Notes under the pieces: model-generated
What the model saw: the letters and a program-made list of their open reading frames with translations, nothing else
The model's database searches: none
What the model was told of the DNA's origin: nothing
Assembly: GCA_963971575.1 (NCBI GenBank)
Contig: OZ020618.1
Coordinates: 5,768,501-5,832,500, forward strand
Source of the DNA: Liopterus haemorrhoidalis
Lineage: Eukaryota > Arthropoda > Insecta > Coleoptera > Dytiscidae
Direction of reading: 5' to 3'
Length of the DNA: 64,000 nt
In this document: positions 44,811-55,322 of the stretch, piece by piece
Layout: each line of letters starts with the position of its first letter
Numbering within the stretch: position 1 is the stretch's first letter
Position numbers and translations under genes: made by a program

Positions 44811-45386
44811 CAGTCGATTCCGCTTAATTGGGACACATCGGGACTTAGGCATTATGGCCCAATTAAGCGGCTGCCCTAATTAACCGAATTTCACATAAAA
44901 TTAAACAATGCATATTTTTCTTTCAATAATTTTATTTTATAAACTCTTGGACAAAACTATAAATTACATATAACCAAAAAAAATAAACTTTTAAGAAAAA
45001 ATAATAATAAATTCCAAAATAAAATAATAAATAGGTACATACAATTTAATTCAATGCAAAAATGCGGCAAGTGTAGTATGTCTTTTGTTTTTGTAACATT
45101 TCACTTCTACAAAATCAGCACAGGTATTCAGTGCGGATGTAGGGCTCCTTCATTTCCTTCCTGCATAAAATAACGCTGTAATATTAAATTCTTTGTACAT
45201 TTTCTTGAGAATATGTGTAACATAATATGTACTGTGATCTTAACTGTCCCAATTAAGCGGAATGTTGTCCCAATTAAACATGTAAATTTACTGTTGGTTC
45301 CTTGGTTTGGTTTCTGTTCTTTGAGATTTGTCCCAAATAAGCGGCTGCCCCAATTAAGCGGTGGCCCAATTAAGCGGAATCGTCTG
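44811..45386. mobile_element. pogo/Tigger-like MITE (576 bp, TA)
   Basis: Ends CAGTCGATTCCGCTTAATTG and, at the right, CAATTAAGCGGAATCGTCTG. TA occurs at 44809-44810 and 45387-45388. GCTTAATTGGGACA-type words repeat several times inside both ends, as in Tigger elements. No transposase frame. Confidence 0.85.
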
Positions 45387-45388
45387 TA

Positions 45389-46616
45389 TATTATTTACAA
45401 GAGTAAGTTTAAACGATTAAAACATAGGTATTAAAATCATGAAAAAATTAAAACAAATAGAATCGAAAGACCACCAGTATGCCGACACAGGGCTTCTAAG
45501 AATTCAAAAACTTAGATGTTTACGCAAACCGGACCGAAAACTTTTTGCTCCTTTCTTCAGAGAGATGGGGGTTTATATAAGAGGACTAGTAGCGTTTCTA
45601 GGAAAAAGGGTTTAAGCATTGTTCAAGGAGATGCTAGTGTTCCAAGTTATTAAGCAATAGCTCTGAACAAATGTCTCCTTGAACAATGAACCATAAAAAA
45701 ATATATTTCATTATTTTATTTTTATAAGTTACGTGTTGAAACGTAAGGTTTCTAATTTTACACAGAAGGTTGTTAAATAAACTGTTGTTTTGTTTCACTG
45801 ATTTATTTATTTTACTGACCATAGTTTCGGCTTGTGCCATTTTCAAAGTAACAATGATGCAAATCTTACAAACTAAAACTTATTTATACTAGCTAAGGTT
45901 TATGGTTCAATTCCGGTAACAATTCCTAATTACTTATGTCATAATTCCTTAAAACTAATCCCTATAAGTAATAAAATAAATTTTATTTTATTATCTAAAA
46001 AACTTAAAATCCCTAAAAGACGATTGCAGCCCCTTTCAAAGAAATTATCGATATTTTCCAGTAAAATAGTATTTGTTGTCTAATTTAAACAACCTCGTAA
46101 CTCTTATAGTTTTCGAGATAGCAATGGTGGGCAATTTAAAATGCGAAAATAATAGTTCTGCTAATAATAAAGTTCGCAATAGAACCGAGTTAACTTTAAA
46201 AAGCCTGGATATGTTTATGTTGTTAAATTTATCTGTAAATTTATTTATTTACTTTGTAAGATACTGAGACATTTTTCTATTCTTCAAAAAAGAGATTCAA
46301 TTTATTCAAAGTGAAAAAAGTGAATTGTCCCGATCAAATTTCGATCTGAATAAGTGTAGCTACATTACACTTTATAGAAGATCCATCTCACATTCCTGAA
46401 CAAAAAAGAGTGGCTATTTGTAAAATGAATATATCAGTAGATAGAACAGTGGTACTCAAAAATATGGAACACGATCTTACCAATAAAATAATGATGAAAC
46501 TTAAAACGTTCCGCTTCTTTTAATATATATATTTTTAGTTTTATTTGAGTACTAAAGTAACTTTTATTTGAGACTGAAAAAGAAATGTAGATCATCAGTG
46601 CTTCTAAACCGAAAAC
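45389..46616. other. No gene; one Penelope-like motif
   Basis: On the minus strand at 45846-45817 TTTGAAAATGGCACAAGCCG then AAACTATGGTC is the degenerate counterpart of the hammerhead-like cores at 15591 and 20057. The rest is unremarkable. Confidence 0.4.
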
Positions 46617-47945
46617 TAAAAAATTGATGTGAAGTGTGAATTTTCACACATTGCAGGATTTCGCAGGTATATAATAAGTGAAAGCGGCTGAGTGTGTAGG
46701 ACAAATTTTGCTTTGTAGTAATCACGGCAAAGTGAACGATATTTTTAAAATAATTTATCGTCTGTTAATCTAAGAGCTTTAAAAACAAATTTTATGTTAA
46801 AATTTTTTTTTTGTTTATTTTAATTCGAATACCTAATACCATTATATAGGTTTCTAAATATGTGCAGTAGTTTTTTATATAGCAAGGTTCATTAAAATTT
46901 TGAAAATTGCGCCTATGGCTTCCATTGGTTGTTTTAAGTCATATGCTCCGCCCCTCTGGTTTGTGATTTTTGCCAAAATTGTGCAAAAAAAATTGTCCAC
47001 ACCCTGTAGCCCAGATGGTTTAAACTAAAAATCTGAAAATAATCTAAGTAATGTATATTGGTGTGAACCGGAATAGTACAACAGGAATTTTTGATCTGAT
47101 TATGTTTTCGGAAAATAACGTATTTTTTGTGTTTTTAACTAAAATATGTAAATTATTTAATCCGCTATTTAACACATTAAACGAGTGAACGTCCGTAGTC
47201 TAGTGGTAACGTTCTCGCGTCGTAAGTTGCAAACTACTGTTCGATTCCCGTCAATTTTTATTTTTTCTGTTTTTTTTTGCATTTTTATTTTGTATAAATT
47301 ATTTTGTCAAAATTCTAGTTATATTTTGGCAAATGTTGTATTTACGCTTTTAAAAATTAAAAGCGTAAATTTAATAACCAGTGGGAAGTGTGGAAATTAT
47401 AATGTACAAAAGTTATAGTTATGTAACACAGTATACACTAGAAGGCGTATCCTGGTGTAATGGATATGGTGCTCGTTTCTTACCCAAGAAAATAGAGTTT
47501 GCTTCCGGCGAGAGGAGACAATTTAATTTTTTCTGTTTTTTTTTTTCATTTTTATTTTGTTTAAATAATGTTTTCAAAATTCTAGTTATATTTTGGCAAA
47601 TGTTGCATTTAATTTTTAAATGCGTAAATTTAATAACCAGTGGAAATTGTTTAAATTATATTTTAATTCTATGTTTTAATGTACACGAAATCAGAGGGGC
47701 GGAGCTTATGACTTATAACAACCAATGGAAGCCATAGGCGCAATTTTCAAAATGTTAATGAACCTTGCTATATAAAAAAAATACTGCACATATTTAGAAA
47801 CCTAAATAATGGTATTGGGCATTCGAATTAAAATTAACAAAAAAAATATTTTAACATAAAATTTGTTTTGGCATCCCAAATAATCATCATACACTTACTA
47901 AATACCTGCGAACCCTGAAATGGGTAAATATTCACACATCAATTT
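46617..47945. repeat. R1 variant with end A inverted at both sides (about 1.3 kb)
   Basis: Left arm 46622-46960 (GATGTGAAGTGTGAATTTTC ... GCGCCTATGGCTTCCATTGG) faces a right arm 47700-47945 with the same blocks reversed. Between them lie the reversed core (GTGTGAACCGGAATAGTACA) and a plus-strand tRNA-like module (47191-47252). Near 47360-47400 and 47630-47660 the block TTTAATAACCAGTGG is duplicated, so the middle contains a small internal duplication. The same variant is at 51018-51985. Confidence 0.8.
47191..47252 (+). repeat. tRNA-like module inside the R1 variant
   Basis: GTCCGTAGTCTAGTGGTAAC is a good A box and CTGTTCGATTCCCG a good B box, 33 bases apart. The anticodon and acceptor arms do not pair, so this is a tRNA-derived promoter-like segment. 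Confidence 0.6.
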
Positions 47946-47975
47946 GACTAAAATCTCAACAACTTCGAAACCTAT

Positions 47976-48350
47976 CCCAGCAAACATTTTTATACGGGCC
48001 AGTACTGGTAAAGCACATACTCCCCGGCATTGAAAGTAATGGGCCAGTACCCCGGTGTCCCCGTGGCCGTTACTGGCCCATTGATGTATCAGTTGCCGGC
48101 CCAGCAACGGTAAAGTGCAAAATAATCGCATTAGTTGCAAGATTTATTTCTGATGGTTTTAAGTAAAAAGTATGAGTGAAGAAGAGTGCTTATAAAATGC
48201 TGGTAAAGTACTTCGTATAGGCGGAATGCGAAATACAAATGTGAAGTACATTATTAATACTTTTTGCGTTGCACTTACTTTTGGTGCCAGTAATTTACCA
48301 GCATAAAAGCAGTTGGCCAGCATTCGGCCGTTAGTTGAATGTTTGCTGGG
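47976..48350. mobile_element. MITE with CCCAGCAAACA ends (375 bp)
   Basis: CCCAGCAAACATTTTTATAC faces GAATGTTTGCTGGG. The interior is rich in GGCCAGTA/TACTGGCC words and is partly self-complementary (GGGCCAGTAC, TTACTGGCCC). No clear target duplication. Confidence 0.7.
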
Positions 48351-48654
48351 ATGCTTGTATAATTTTCAAATTATATTTTCAAAATATGTTTTAGATTATT
48401 TCGAAATCCATTTATATAGTAATTTATCAACCCTTTGTAGACAAAAGATTTTTTTCAATTACATTACTTTCTTTCAAAACATACTATCCAATCTTTGTAA
48501 ACAAAAAATCAATCAATCTAGAAATTTTGAGATAAAAGGGTTCGCCTGGAGCGTCAAATGTAGGCACGTAACTTTGCAACATGTTCTGTGGTAAACCTTC
48601 ATGATATATCTTCATGGCGTATGGCGTGACTTTAAATATTAAGAATATGTTATC

Positions 48655-48850
48655 TAGTATGTCTGTATGTTTGTTTTAAAGGGGTCACTGCTGAGTTATA
48701 ACATCGCCGGTGACTGGTGATGTTTGTAGGTCAGTTCGACCCTTTAATATCACGTATAAATGTTAAATATTCTAATTAAAACAAGAATGCATAGACGATG
48801 TGATGGACTGCAATTTCATTATCTCGCATTCCAAATAGCTGAATTGTAAT
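48655..48850. repeat. SINE-like repeat, copy 1 (empty site for the MITE at 57198)
   Basis: AAGGGGTCACTGCTGAGTTA, GGTGACTGGTGATGTTTGTA, GGTCAGTTCGACCC (B-box-like) and ATGTTAAATATTCTAATTAA. It matches 57085-57545 except for the MITE there. Confidence 0.65.
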
Positions 48851-49019
48851 AAATATTTATTTATTTTTTTTTGAAAATAACTATTAACTTGATTCTTCTT
48901 CTTCCTGTGGCGCTACAATCCGATGTGAATATTGGCTTACACACAAGGGCGTAGAAAGACGGGACAAGCCAGTTAGAGATAGCAATAAAAATTAATTAAC
49001 CTATTAATTGATCATGATC

Positions 49020-49224
49020 ATTTGATTAATCAATTTTTTTGACTTAGCTACTAAGGCTATTATCCATTAGATGCATTTTATTGTTTGTAAATTTTACAGA
49101 ATATAACAGTCATACACTTTTGGACAACACAAAATATCCATGCCATAACCGGGATTCGAACCCGAGCCCCCTTGGCTTAGAAGTCAATGTATCGCTACAC
49201 TAACCACTACGTTACGGTGACCGA
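49020..49224 (-). repeat. tRNA-derived SINE
   Basis: On the minus strand GTAACGTAGTGGTTAGTGTA (A box) and GGGTTCGAATCCCGG (perfect B box) form a tRNA-like head at 49224-49144. The body follows toward 49020 and includes the word CTTAGTAGCTAAGTC. A similar body word (TTGGCTACTAAGGACATTAT) lies at 35970. The anticodon stem does not close, so it is not a functional tRNA gene. Confidence 0.6.
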
Positions 49225-49495
49225 CAATCTAAATGTTATAATCGATTTTTGATTAAATTGGTAGAAACTAATCGAATCGATTATGAAATAACAAAAAACA
49301 TATACTCTCGCCGACATAAAAAAAAAAAAACATTTGACTGTCTTAATGTTGTATTTTAAAGGCTGAAAATTTATTTAACAGTTTTATTAGGAAACTACAA
49401 GTAATGGGAGGTAAAACAATGTTTGCATAAACAAATATATTTTGTTGCTAATTAAATAAAGCCCGTTTGAACGAAGACTATATAATATCCCATAT
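49225..49495. other. No gene seen
   Basis: AT-rich spacer before the mariner. Confidence 0.3.
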
Positions 49496-49497
49496 TA

Positions 49498-50783
49498 CCA
49501 GGTCTACAAGTATGAAATGCGGATTTTTTTTTTTAAATAAAACACATTAAACTCAAAAGAACAATAAAAGTTTATTTATTTAAAGTATGCTCCATTAAAA
49601 GTTATACATTTTTCCCATCTTTCAGGCAATTTGTGAATACCTCGACAGTAGAACTCTTCCCCTTTCCCCGCAAACCATTCATCAAGCCATTCTTTCACAT
49701 TTTCATATGAACAAAAGTGCTGCTCGGCAAGTGCGTGACCCATCGATGCGAACAAGTGGTAATCTGAAGGGGCCAAGTCTGGTGAGTAAGCAGCATGGGG
49801 TAGCACTTCCCACTTGAGTGCCTCCAATGTCTTGCAAACTGCTTTTGCCTTATGTGATGAAGCGTTATCGTGAAGAAAGATTACCTTGTGCTGTCTTCTT
49901 TCGTATTCTGGTCGTTTTATAAGCAGCGAATGGTTCAATTCGATCAGTTGTTGTTGGTAGCGTTGGGTATTAACTGTTTCACCAGGTTTTAACAATTCAT
50001 AATAGACCACACCCTTTTGGTCCCACCAAGTACAGAGCATTGTCTTTTTGCCAAAGCGATTCGGTCTTGCAGTTGATGTGGATGGTGAGCCTGGGTTCAC
50101 CCATGATTTTTTGCGTATGGGATTTTCAAAATAAATCAATTTTTCATCGCCAGTAATGATACGATGCAAAAAAGACTTTCTTTTGTATCGTGCAAGCCAA
50201 ATTTTACAATTGTTTTTGCGTTTTTCCATCTGCCTCTCATTCAGTGCATGTGGAACCCATCTGCCGACTTTCTGGATCTTACCCATCTCTCGTAGGTGAT
50301 TGGAAACAGCTTGTTGACTAACGCCTAACTGCTCTGCTAGTTGTTTTTGTGATTGACTATCGTCTTCCTGTAGCAATGTTTCCAATTTTGTATCTTCATA
50401 TTTTTTGGAGGTTTTCCATGTTCTTTGTCTGTACGATCAAAGTCACCACTTTTGAAACGCCGAAACCATCGTTCACACGTATCTTGCGATGGAGCATATT
50501 CACCATAAGCTTCTCGAAGCAGTCGGTATGATTCAGCAGCAGTTTTTTTCAAATGAAAACAAAACAGTAGTACTGTCCGCGAATGCTCTTTATTTGGCAC
50601 AAAATTTGACATTTTTAACACAGTAAAACAAAACTATATGATCACTTTTCAAATTATAACCTATACGCATTTGACACTTAATGATAACTTAACAAAACGC
50701 CATACGTGTTGAAACTTTGAACTATACACACTGTTTGCGCGGCAAGTTTGAAAAAAATCCGCATTTCATACTTGTAGACCTGG
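49498..50783 (-). mobile_element. mariner (Mos1-like, mauritiana group), 1286 bp
   Basis: Inverted ends CCAGGTCTACAAGTATGAAA and on to about 33 identical bases, TA at 49496-49497 and 50784-50785. The tips resemble those of Mos1 (CCAGGTGTACAAGTA). The length is as expected for a complete mariner. The transposase is on the minus strand with one frameshift. Arms are still identical over their outer part, so the insertion looks recent. Confidence 0.97.
49576..50612 (-). pseudogene. mariner transposase, single frameshift
   Basis: The likely start is the ATG at 50612 (MSNFVPNKEHSRTVLLFCFH). The N-terminal HTH part (KTAAESYRLLREAYG, CERWFRRFKSGDF) runs in one frame to GKPPK, and the rest begins METLLQEDDSQSQKQLAEQL in the next frame. 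The shift lies at a run of six A on the coding strand (50401-50406), where one base appears missing. The catalytic DD34D triad is kept: TGDEK, FLHDNA and SPDLAPSD, with 34 residues between the last two Asp. The linker motif is WVPHAL, close to the family's WVPHEL. The Trp after GDEK is Leu. Otherwise the C-terminal 269 codons are open. Confidence 0.95.
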
Positions 50784-50785
50784 TA

Positions 50786-51015
50786 AGTACGTAAGTTTTA
50801 ACACAAATAACACATTGTTAAAATAAAATGTTGCCATTAGTTACCAATTTTCTATAAGTCTTTTTTTGTGCAGTAAAATTAAAATGTGGCCGGAAGACGT
50901 TGTACGGGTTGCGCCATTATATAAATATGGCCGCAGTATTGGAATATCGCTGGTATTTTCGATGTAGCTAAAAACTCTATTAATTACGCTATAAAGCGTC
51001 ATCATCGAACTGGGT
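50786..51015. other. No gene seen
   Basis: Spacer between the mariner and the R1 variant. Confidence 0.3.
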
Positions 51016-51017
51016 CA

Positions 51018-51985
51018 CATTTCAGGGTTTTGAAGGTATTTAGTAAGTGAATGATGATTATTTGGGATGCCAAAATACTTAAAATATTTTTTTGTTAATT
51101 TTAATTCGAACACCTAATAGGTACCATTATTTAGGTTTCTAAATATGTGCAGCATTTTTTTTATATAGCAAGGTTCATTATGATTTTGAAAATTGCATCC
51201 ATGACTTCCATTGGTTGTTATAAGTCATAAATTTTATTTTTGCAAAATAAATTATTTTGATGTGATTTTTGCCAAAATAGTGCAAAAAAATTTTTGTCCC
51301 ACACCCTGTAGCCCAGATGGTTTAAACTAAAAATCTGAAAAAATTCTAAGTAATGTACATTGGTGTGAACCGGAATAGTACAACAGGAATTTTTGATCAG
51401 ATTATGTTTTCGGAAAATAACGTATTTTTTGTGTTTTTAACTAAAATATGTAAATTATTTAATCCGCTATTTAACACAGTAAACGAGTGAACGTCCGTAG
51501 TCTAGTGGTAACGTTCTCGCTTCGTAAGTTGCAAACTACTGTTCGATTCCCGTCAATTTTTATTTTTTCTGTTTTTTTTTTGCATTTTTATTTTGTATAA
51601 ATTATTTTGTCAAAATTCTAGTTATATTTTGGCAAATGTTGTATTTAATTTTTAAAAGCGTAAATTTAATAACCAGTGGGAAGTGTGGAAATTATAATTT
51701 AATGTTTGAATGTATACGAAATGAGAGGACGGGGCTTATGATTTAAGCAACCAATGGAAGTCATAGGCGCAATTTTCAAAATCTTAATGAACCTTGGTAT
51801 ATAAAAAAAAAATACTGCACATATTTAGAAACTTAAATAATGGTATTAGGCATTCGAATTAAAATTCATAAAAAAATATTTTGACCTAAAATTTGTTTTG
51901 GTATCCCAAAAAATCATCATTCAGTTACTAAATACCTGCGAAACCTTGAAATGTGTGAATATTCACACTTCACCTCATATTTTAG
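51018..51985. repeat. R1 variant, second copy with end A at both sides
   Basis: CACATTTCAGGGTTTTGAAG at the left and CACTTCACCTC at the right close the element. It has the reversed core, a plus-strand tRNA-like module (51493-51554) and the block TTTAATAACCAGTGGGAAGT once. Its middle is almost identical to 47120-47400, so both came from the same source copy. The left tip lacks the first bases of end A. Confidence 0.8.
51493..51554 (+). repeat. tRNA-like module inside the R1 variant
   Basis: Same A box (TAGTCTAGTGGTAAC) and B box (GTTCGATTCCCG) as at 47191, with one difference (CGCTTCG instead of CGCGTCG). Confidence 0.6.
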
Positions 51986-52555
51986 CTGGATAACTATCTG
52001 GGGATTACGAGAGGACACCCAAAAACTACTCTTTTAAAATATCTCCCATATTGTTCACTTAACAACAAAAACGTGTATGACAAAAATTGTTTATAATAAG
52101 AAAACAAATCTTTTCTATTCTATGCCATTTTTTAGTTGGATAAATGTCTGGGGACTTACGGGGGGACACCGTAAAACTAAAATGTTAATAAAAACTTAAA
52201 TTCATAGAGTTTTTATTTCTATTAAATTGTTTGGCTTTTATTGAATTATTCCTAATGAAATATGCATTTATTCGAAGTTAAAGAAAATCCAATTTCCCAC
52301 ATGTTTTCGTGGTGTCGCGTGACTTACCCCCTCTTTTGTTGGGGTTGCTGTGATGATAGCGTCGGCCGCACAGTCGCGTGCTGGACTCGTGTCGAGCACA
52401 TGGGATTCCTAGTGCACCCAGTGATGTTTCAAAATGTCATCAATTATTTTAGTTCGGTGAAAAATAATGTTGCTAATGCCACCAGTGATATGTAAGAACT
52501 AATTTAACAATAATGAGCTTTTTAAACATGAATTAGTGCCAGTTGAGATACTAGA
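51986..52555. other. No gene seen
   Basis: A repeated phrase (TGGATAACTATCTGGGGA / TGGATAAATGTCTGGGGA, each followed by a GGGGACACC-like word) at 51985 and 52138 suggests a small tandem duplication of about 150 bp. A 77-codon frame at 52262 has no recognised domain. Confidence 0.4.
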
Positions 52556-52559
52556 AAAA

Positions 52560-54140
52560 TTATATTGTCCGATGAAGATGATGTCCGGTTTATTTTTTCA
52601 AATATCTCACTAATAAATAATGGTATTAAAAAATATTTCAAATAAAATTTATAGCCATCATTATTATCTATATTTTTTATATAAAACATTTTTCTCTATC
52701 TCTTTTAATTTAGGAGAAAATTACATATGTGTGTGTGTATCTCGCTAATGCGTTTGTCAGAAAGTTATTATTACATATCTCGTTAACACAACGTCTTATC
52801 AAAATATATTTCAAATAAAATTTGTAGCGAACATTATTTTCCATAATTTTTGTATTGAACATTTTTCTCTATCTCTATTAATTTAGAAGAAAATTACATA
52901 TGTGTGTGTGTATCTCGCTAATGCGTTTGTCAGAAAGTTATTATTACATAGCTCTTTAACATAACGTCTTATCAAAAAATATTTCAAATAAAATTTGTAG
53001 CGAACATTATTTTCCATAATTTTTGTATTGAACATTTTTCTCTATCTCTTTTAATTTAGAAGAAAATTACATATGTGTGTGTGTATCTCTCTAGTGCGTT
53101 TGTCAGAAAGTTATTATTACATAGCTCTTTAACACAACATCTTATCAAAAAATATTTCAAATAAAATTTGTAGCGAACATTATTTTCCATAATTTTTGTA
53201 TTGAACATTTTTCTCTACCTCTTTTAGTTTAGGAGAAAATCGTATATATGCGGGTCTATCTCTCTAATTCGTTTGTCAGAAAATTTTCATTCCGTATCTC
53301 TGTTATACAACGACTTATTAAAAAATATCTCAAATAAAATTTGTAGCAAATGTTACTAGCTATAATTTTTATGTCAACTATTTTTCTCTATCTCTTTTAG
53401 TTTACGATTAAACTACATATGTGTGTGAACATTTCGCTACGTTGTCCGTCAGAAAGTTTTTATTGCATTACATATTTATAATACTTTTATTTATTTATTA
53501 GACTCATTTTAATAAATCGAGTTATTAAAAATATTTCAAATAAAATTTATGGCAAACATTATTGACTATAACTTTAAAAACATACTATTCTATGAAACTT
53601 TTAGTTTATGAGAAAATATATATATAGCGAAAATTTTTAAATGGAATTTTTATTTTCTATAGTTTTAACGAGCTGACTTTTTACAGAGAGAAAGAGGCTT
53701 TTATTAAATAACATGATCAAACGTATCATTCATAGTTAAAAATTACTAGATTTCTAAAACTAGTACCGCTTAAATTAAAGAATTTTTACTTATGTGTGTA
53801 TGAAATTCGCTATTTTGTTTTCCAAAATTTTGTTTAATTATTTCTATACTGATTTAGTTTATAAAAAAGTTTTATAACAAAAGTTTTATTAAATATGAAG
53901 CTATAACATTTATTTGAAATAATTTTCTTCATCCCTTTCAGTCTACGGGAAAATTACGATGTGTTTTTACAAATATCTACCCTCGTCCAAAAGTTTTGTT
54001 AAATATTTCTGAACTGAAACAGTTTATAAAAAAAGTTTTAAAACAAAAGTTTTAGTAAATATTATTAGCTACAATTTTTATTTGAAATATTTTTCTGTAA
54101 CACTTTTAGTTTTTGAGAAAATTTCATATGTGTGTGCGCA
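52560..54140. repeat. Minisatellite, unit about 172 bp, about eight to nine copies
   Basis: CATTTTTCTCTATCTCTTTT recurs at about 52687, 52859, 53033, 53206 and 53387. Each unit also holds AAAATTACATATGTGTGTGT, CGTTTGTCAGAAAG and ATTTCAAATAAAATTTGTAG. The central four units are very similar; later ones to about 54140 are diverged and partly deleted. An old array with a more recently homogenised centre is likely. Confidence 0.85.
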
Positions 54141-55108
54141 TATCGCTATCCTTGCCCAAAAGTATTTAGAGAGTGGTGTAACTAGGTTTCGGGTAAGATA
54201 AACATGCATTTGCTTTGGCAATATAATTTAGACCAAATATAGTCGGAATAAATACAGTCAAATACCAATTCCTCTGTCATACAACCTTTTTCTTGGGCCC
54301 GAAAAATTATTCCTGGATGCAGCTTTTCTTTGGGCTTTATTGAAGCTTCTGTCCATGAGGAGTAACGGCAATGACAGTAATTTTAGACTTATCGTAACCA
54401 GTTGACTTCGATAAGACCGTCTTTTCACCTTTCTTATGGTGGTATGGAGGCATAGGCGTACTAATAAGAAGGGTTATTTATATTACATTCCATTATCTAG
54501 ACCTCGAATTTAGCGTGAGTCAATTTTTCACAGAAGAGAATTGGTCAAAAAATATCGCGTTATATTCGAGCTAATACGGTACTTTCCGTTTTCGAGAAAA
54601 TTGCTTATGTGTGTGTAACAATCGTGACAACGTTAACATAAAAGAAAAATGCGCTCCTTCTCAAAATTCTTATTAATAACAGCTTAACCGCAACCAGTTA
54701 ATCTTTAATTTAATATCGGTTTTAAAAGAGATTTTAACCCCCCTTTAAGTGCCACTTTAAACCACAATTTTAACTCTAAAGATTTGTTTATCACCATTTA
54801 ATTAATCCAGTTGATGTTATATTTGCTTTTCATTAAATCTTTGTAAAATTATGTGCAGTGGCACAATGACCAGTGACTAATTGGATAAACCTGGAATTAG
54901 GGATAAACATGATACAATGTAAATGCACATAACTACGAAATTTAATAAATAATTCAACAGTTACAATTATAAAAACATATTATCAAATGCACCATTATAT
55001 TATGATTTAACATTGTAATTAATTTGGAGAATTTATTGATTATACATAAAATATTTATTTACGTATTTAAATATTTATTTAGGTTTTAATCCAGGTCATT
55101 TTATTAAG
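54141..55108. other. No gene seen
   Basis: AT-rich, no recognised ends. Confidence 0.35.
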
Positions 55109-55111
55109 TAA

Positions 55112-55185
55112 CTAGCTGGAGTACCCATACTTCGTACGGCTTTTATAAGGTACATTTTTGTTGTAACGTAAATGGTAAGTGAGAT
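55112..55185 (-). repeat. Helitron-like 3' end
   Basis: Read on the minus strand: CCGTACGAAGTATGGG (short hairpin) then TACTCCAG and CTAG followed by T. A terminal hairpin and CTRR before a T is the Helitron 3' signature. The 5' end was not located. Confidence 0.45.
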
Positions 55186-55322
55186 ATTTCAGTTTCAAAT
55201 AGAACAAAATAATCGTTTCTTTATTCTAAACAACTCTTTTGTATATATTTTTTATGTTAAATAAATAATAATTGAGATACTTGGTATATAGGTAGCTCTC
55301 CCCATAGCTCCCCAAATATATA

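Noticed and set aside
47191..47252. True tRNA gene (also 51493, 37382, 38706)
   Set aside because: Acceptor and anticodon stems do not form, and the module is always inside R1.
49144..49224. True tRNA gene
   Set aside because: A and B boxes are good, but the anticodon stem does not pair and body sequence follows, so it is a SINE head.
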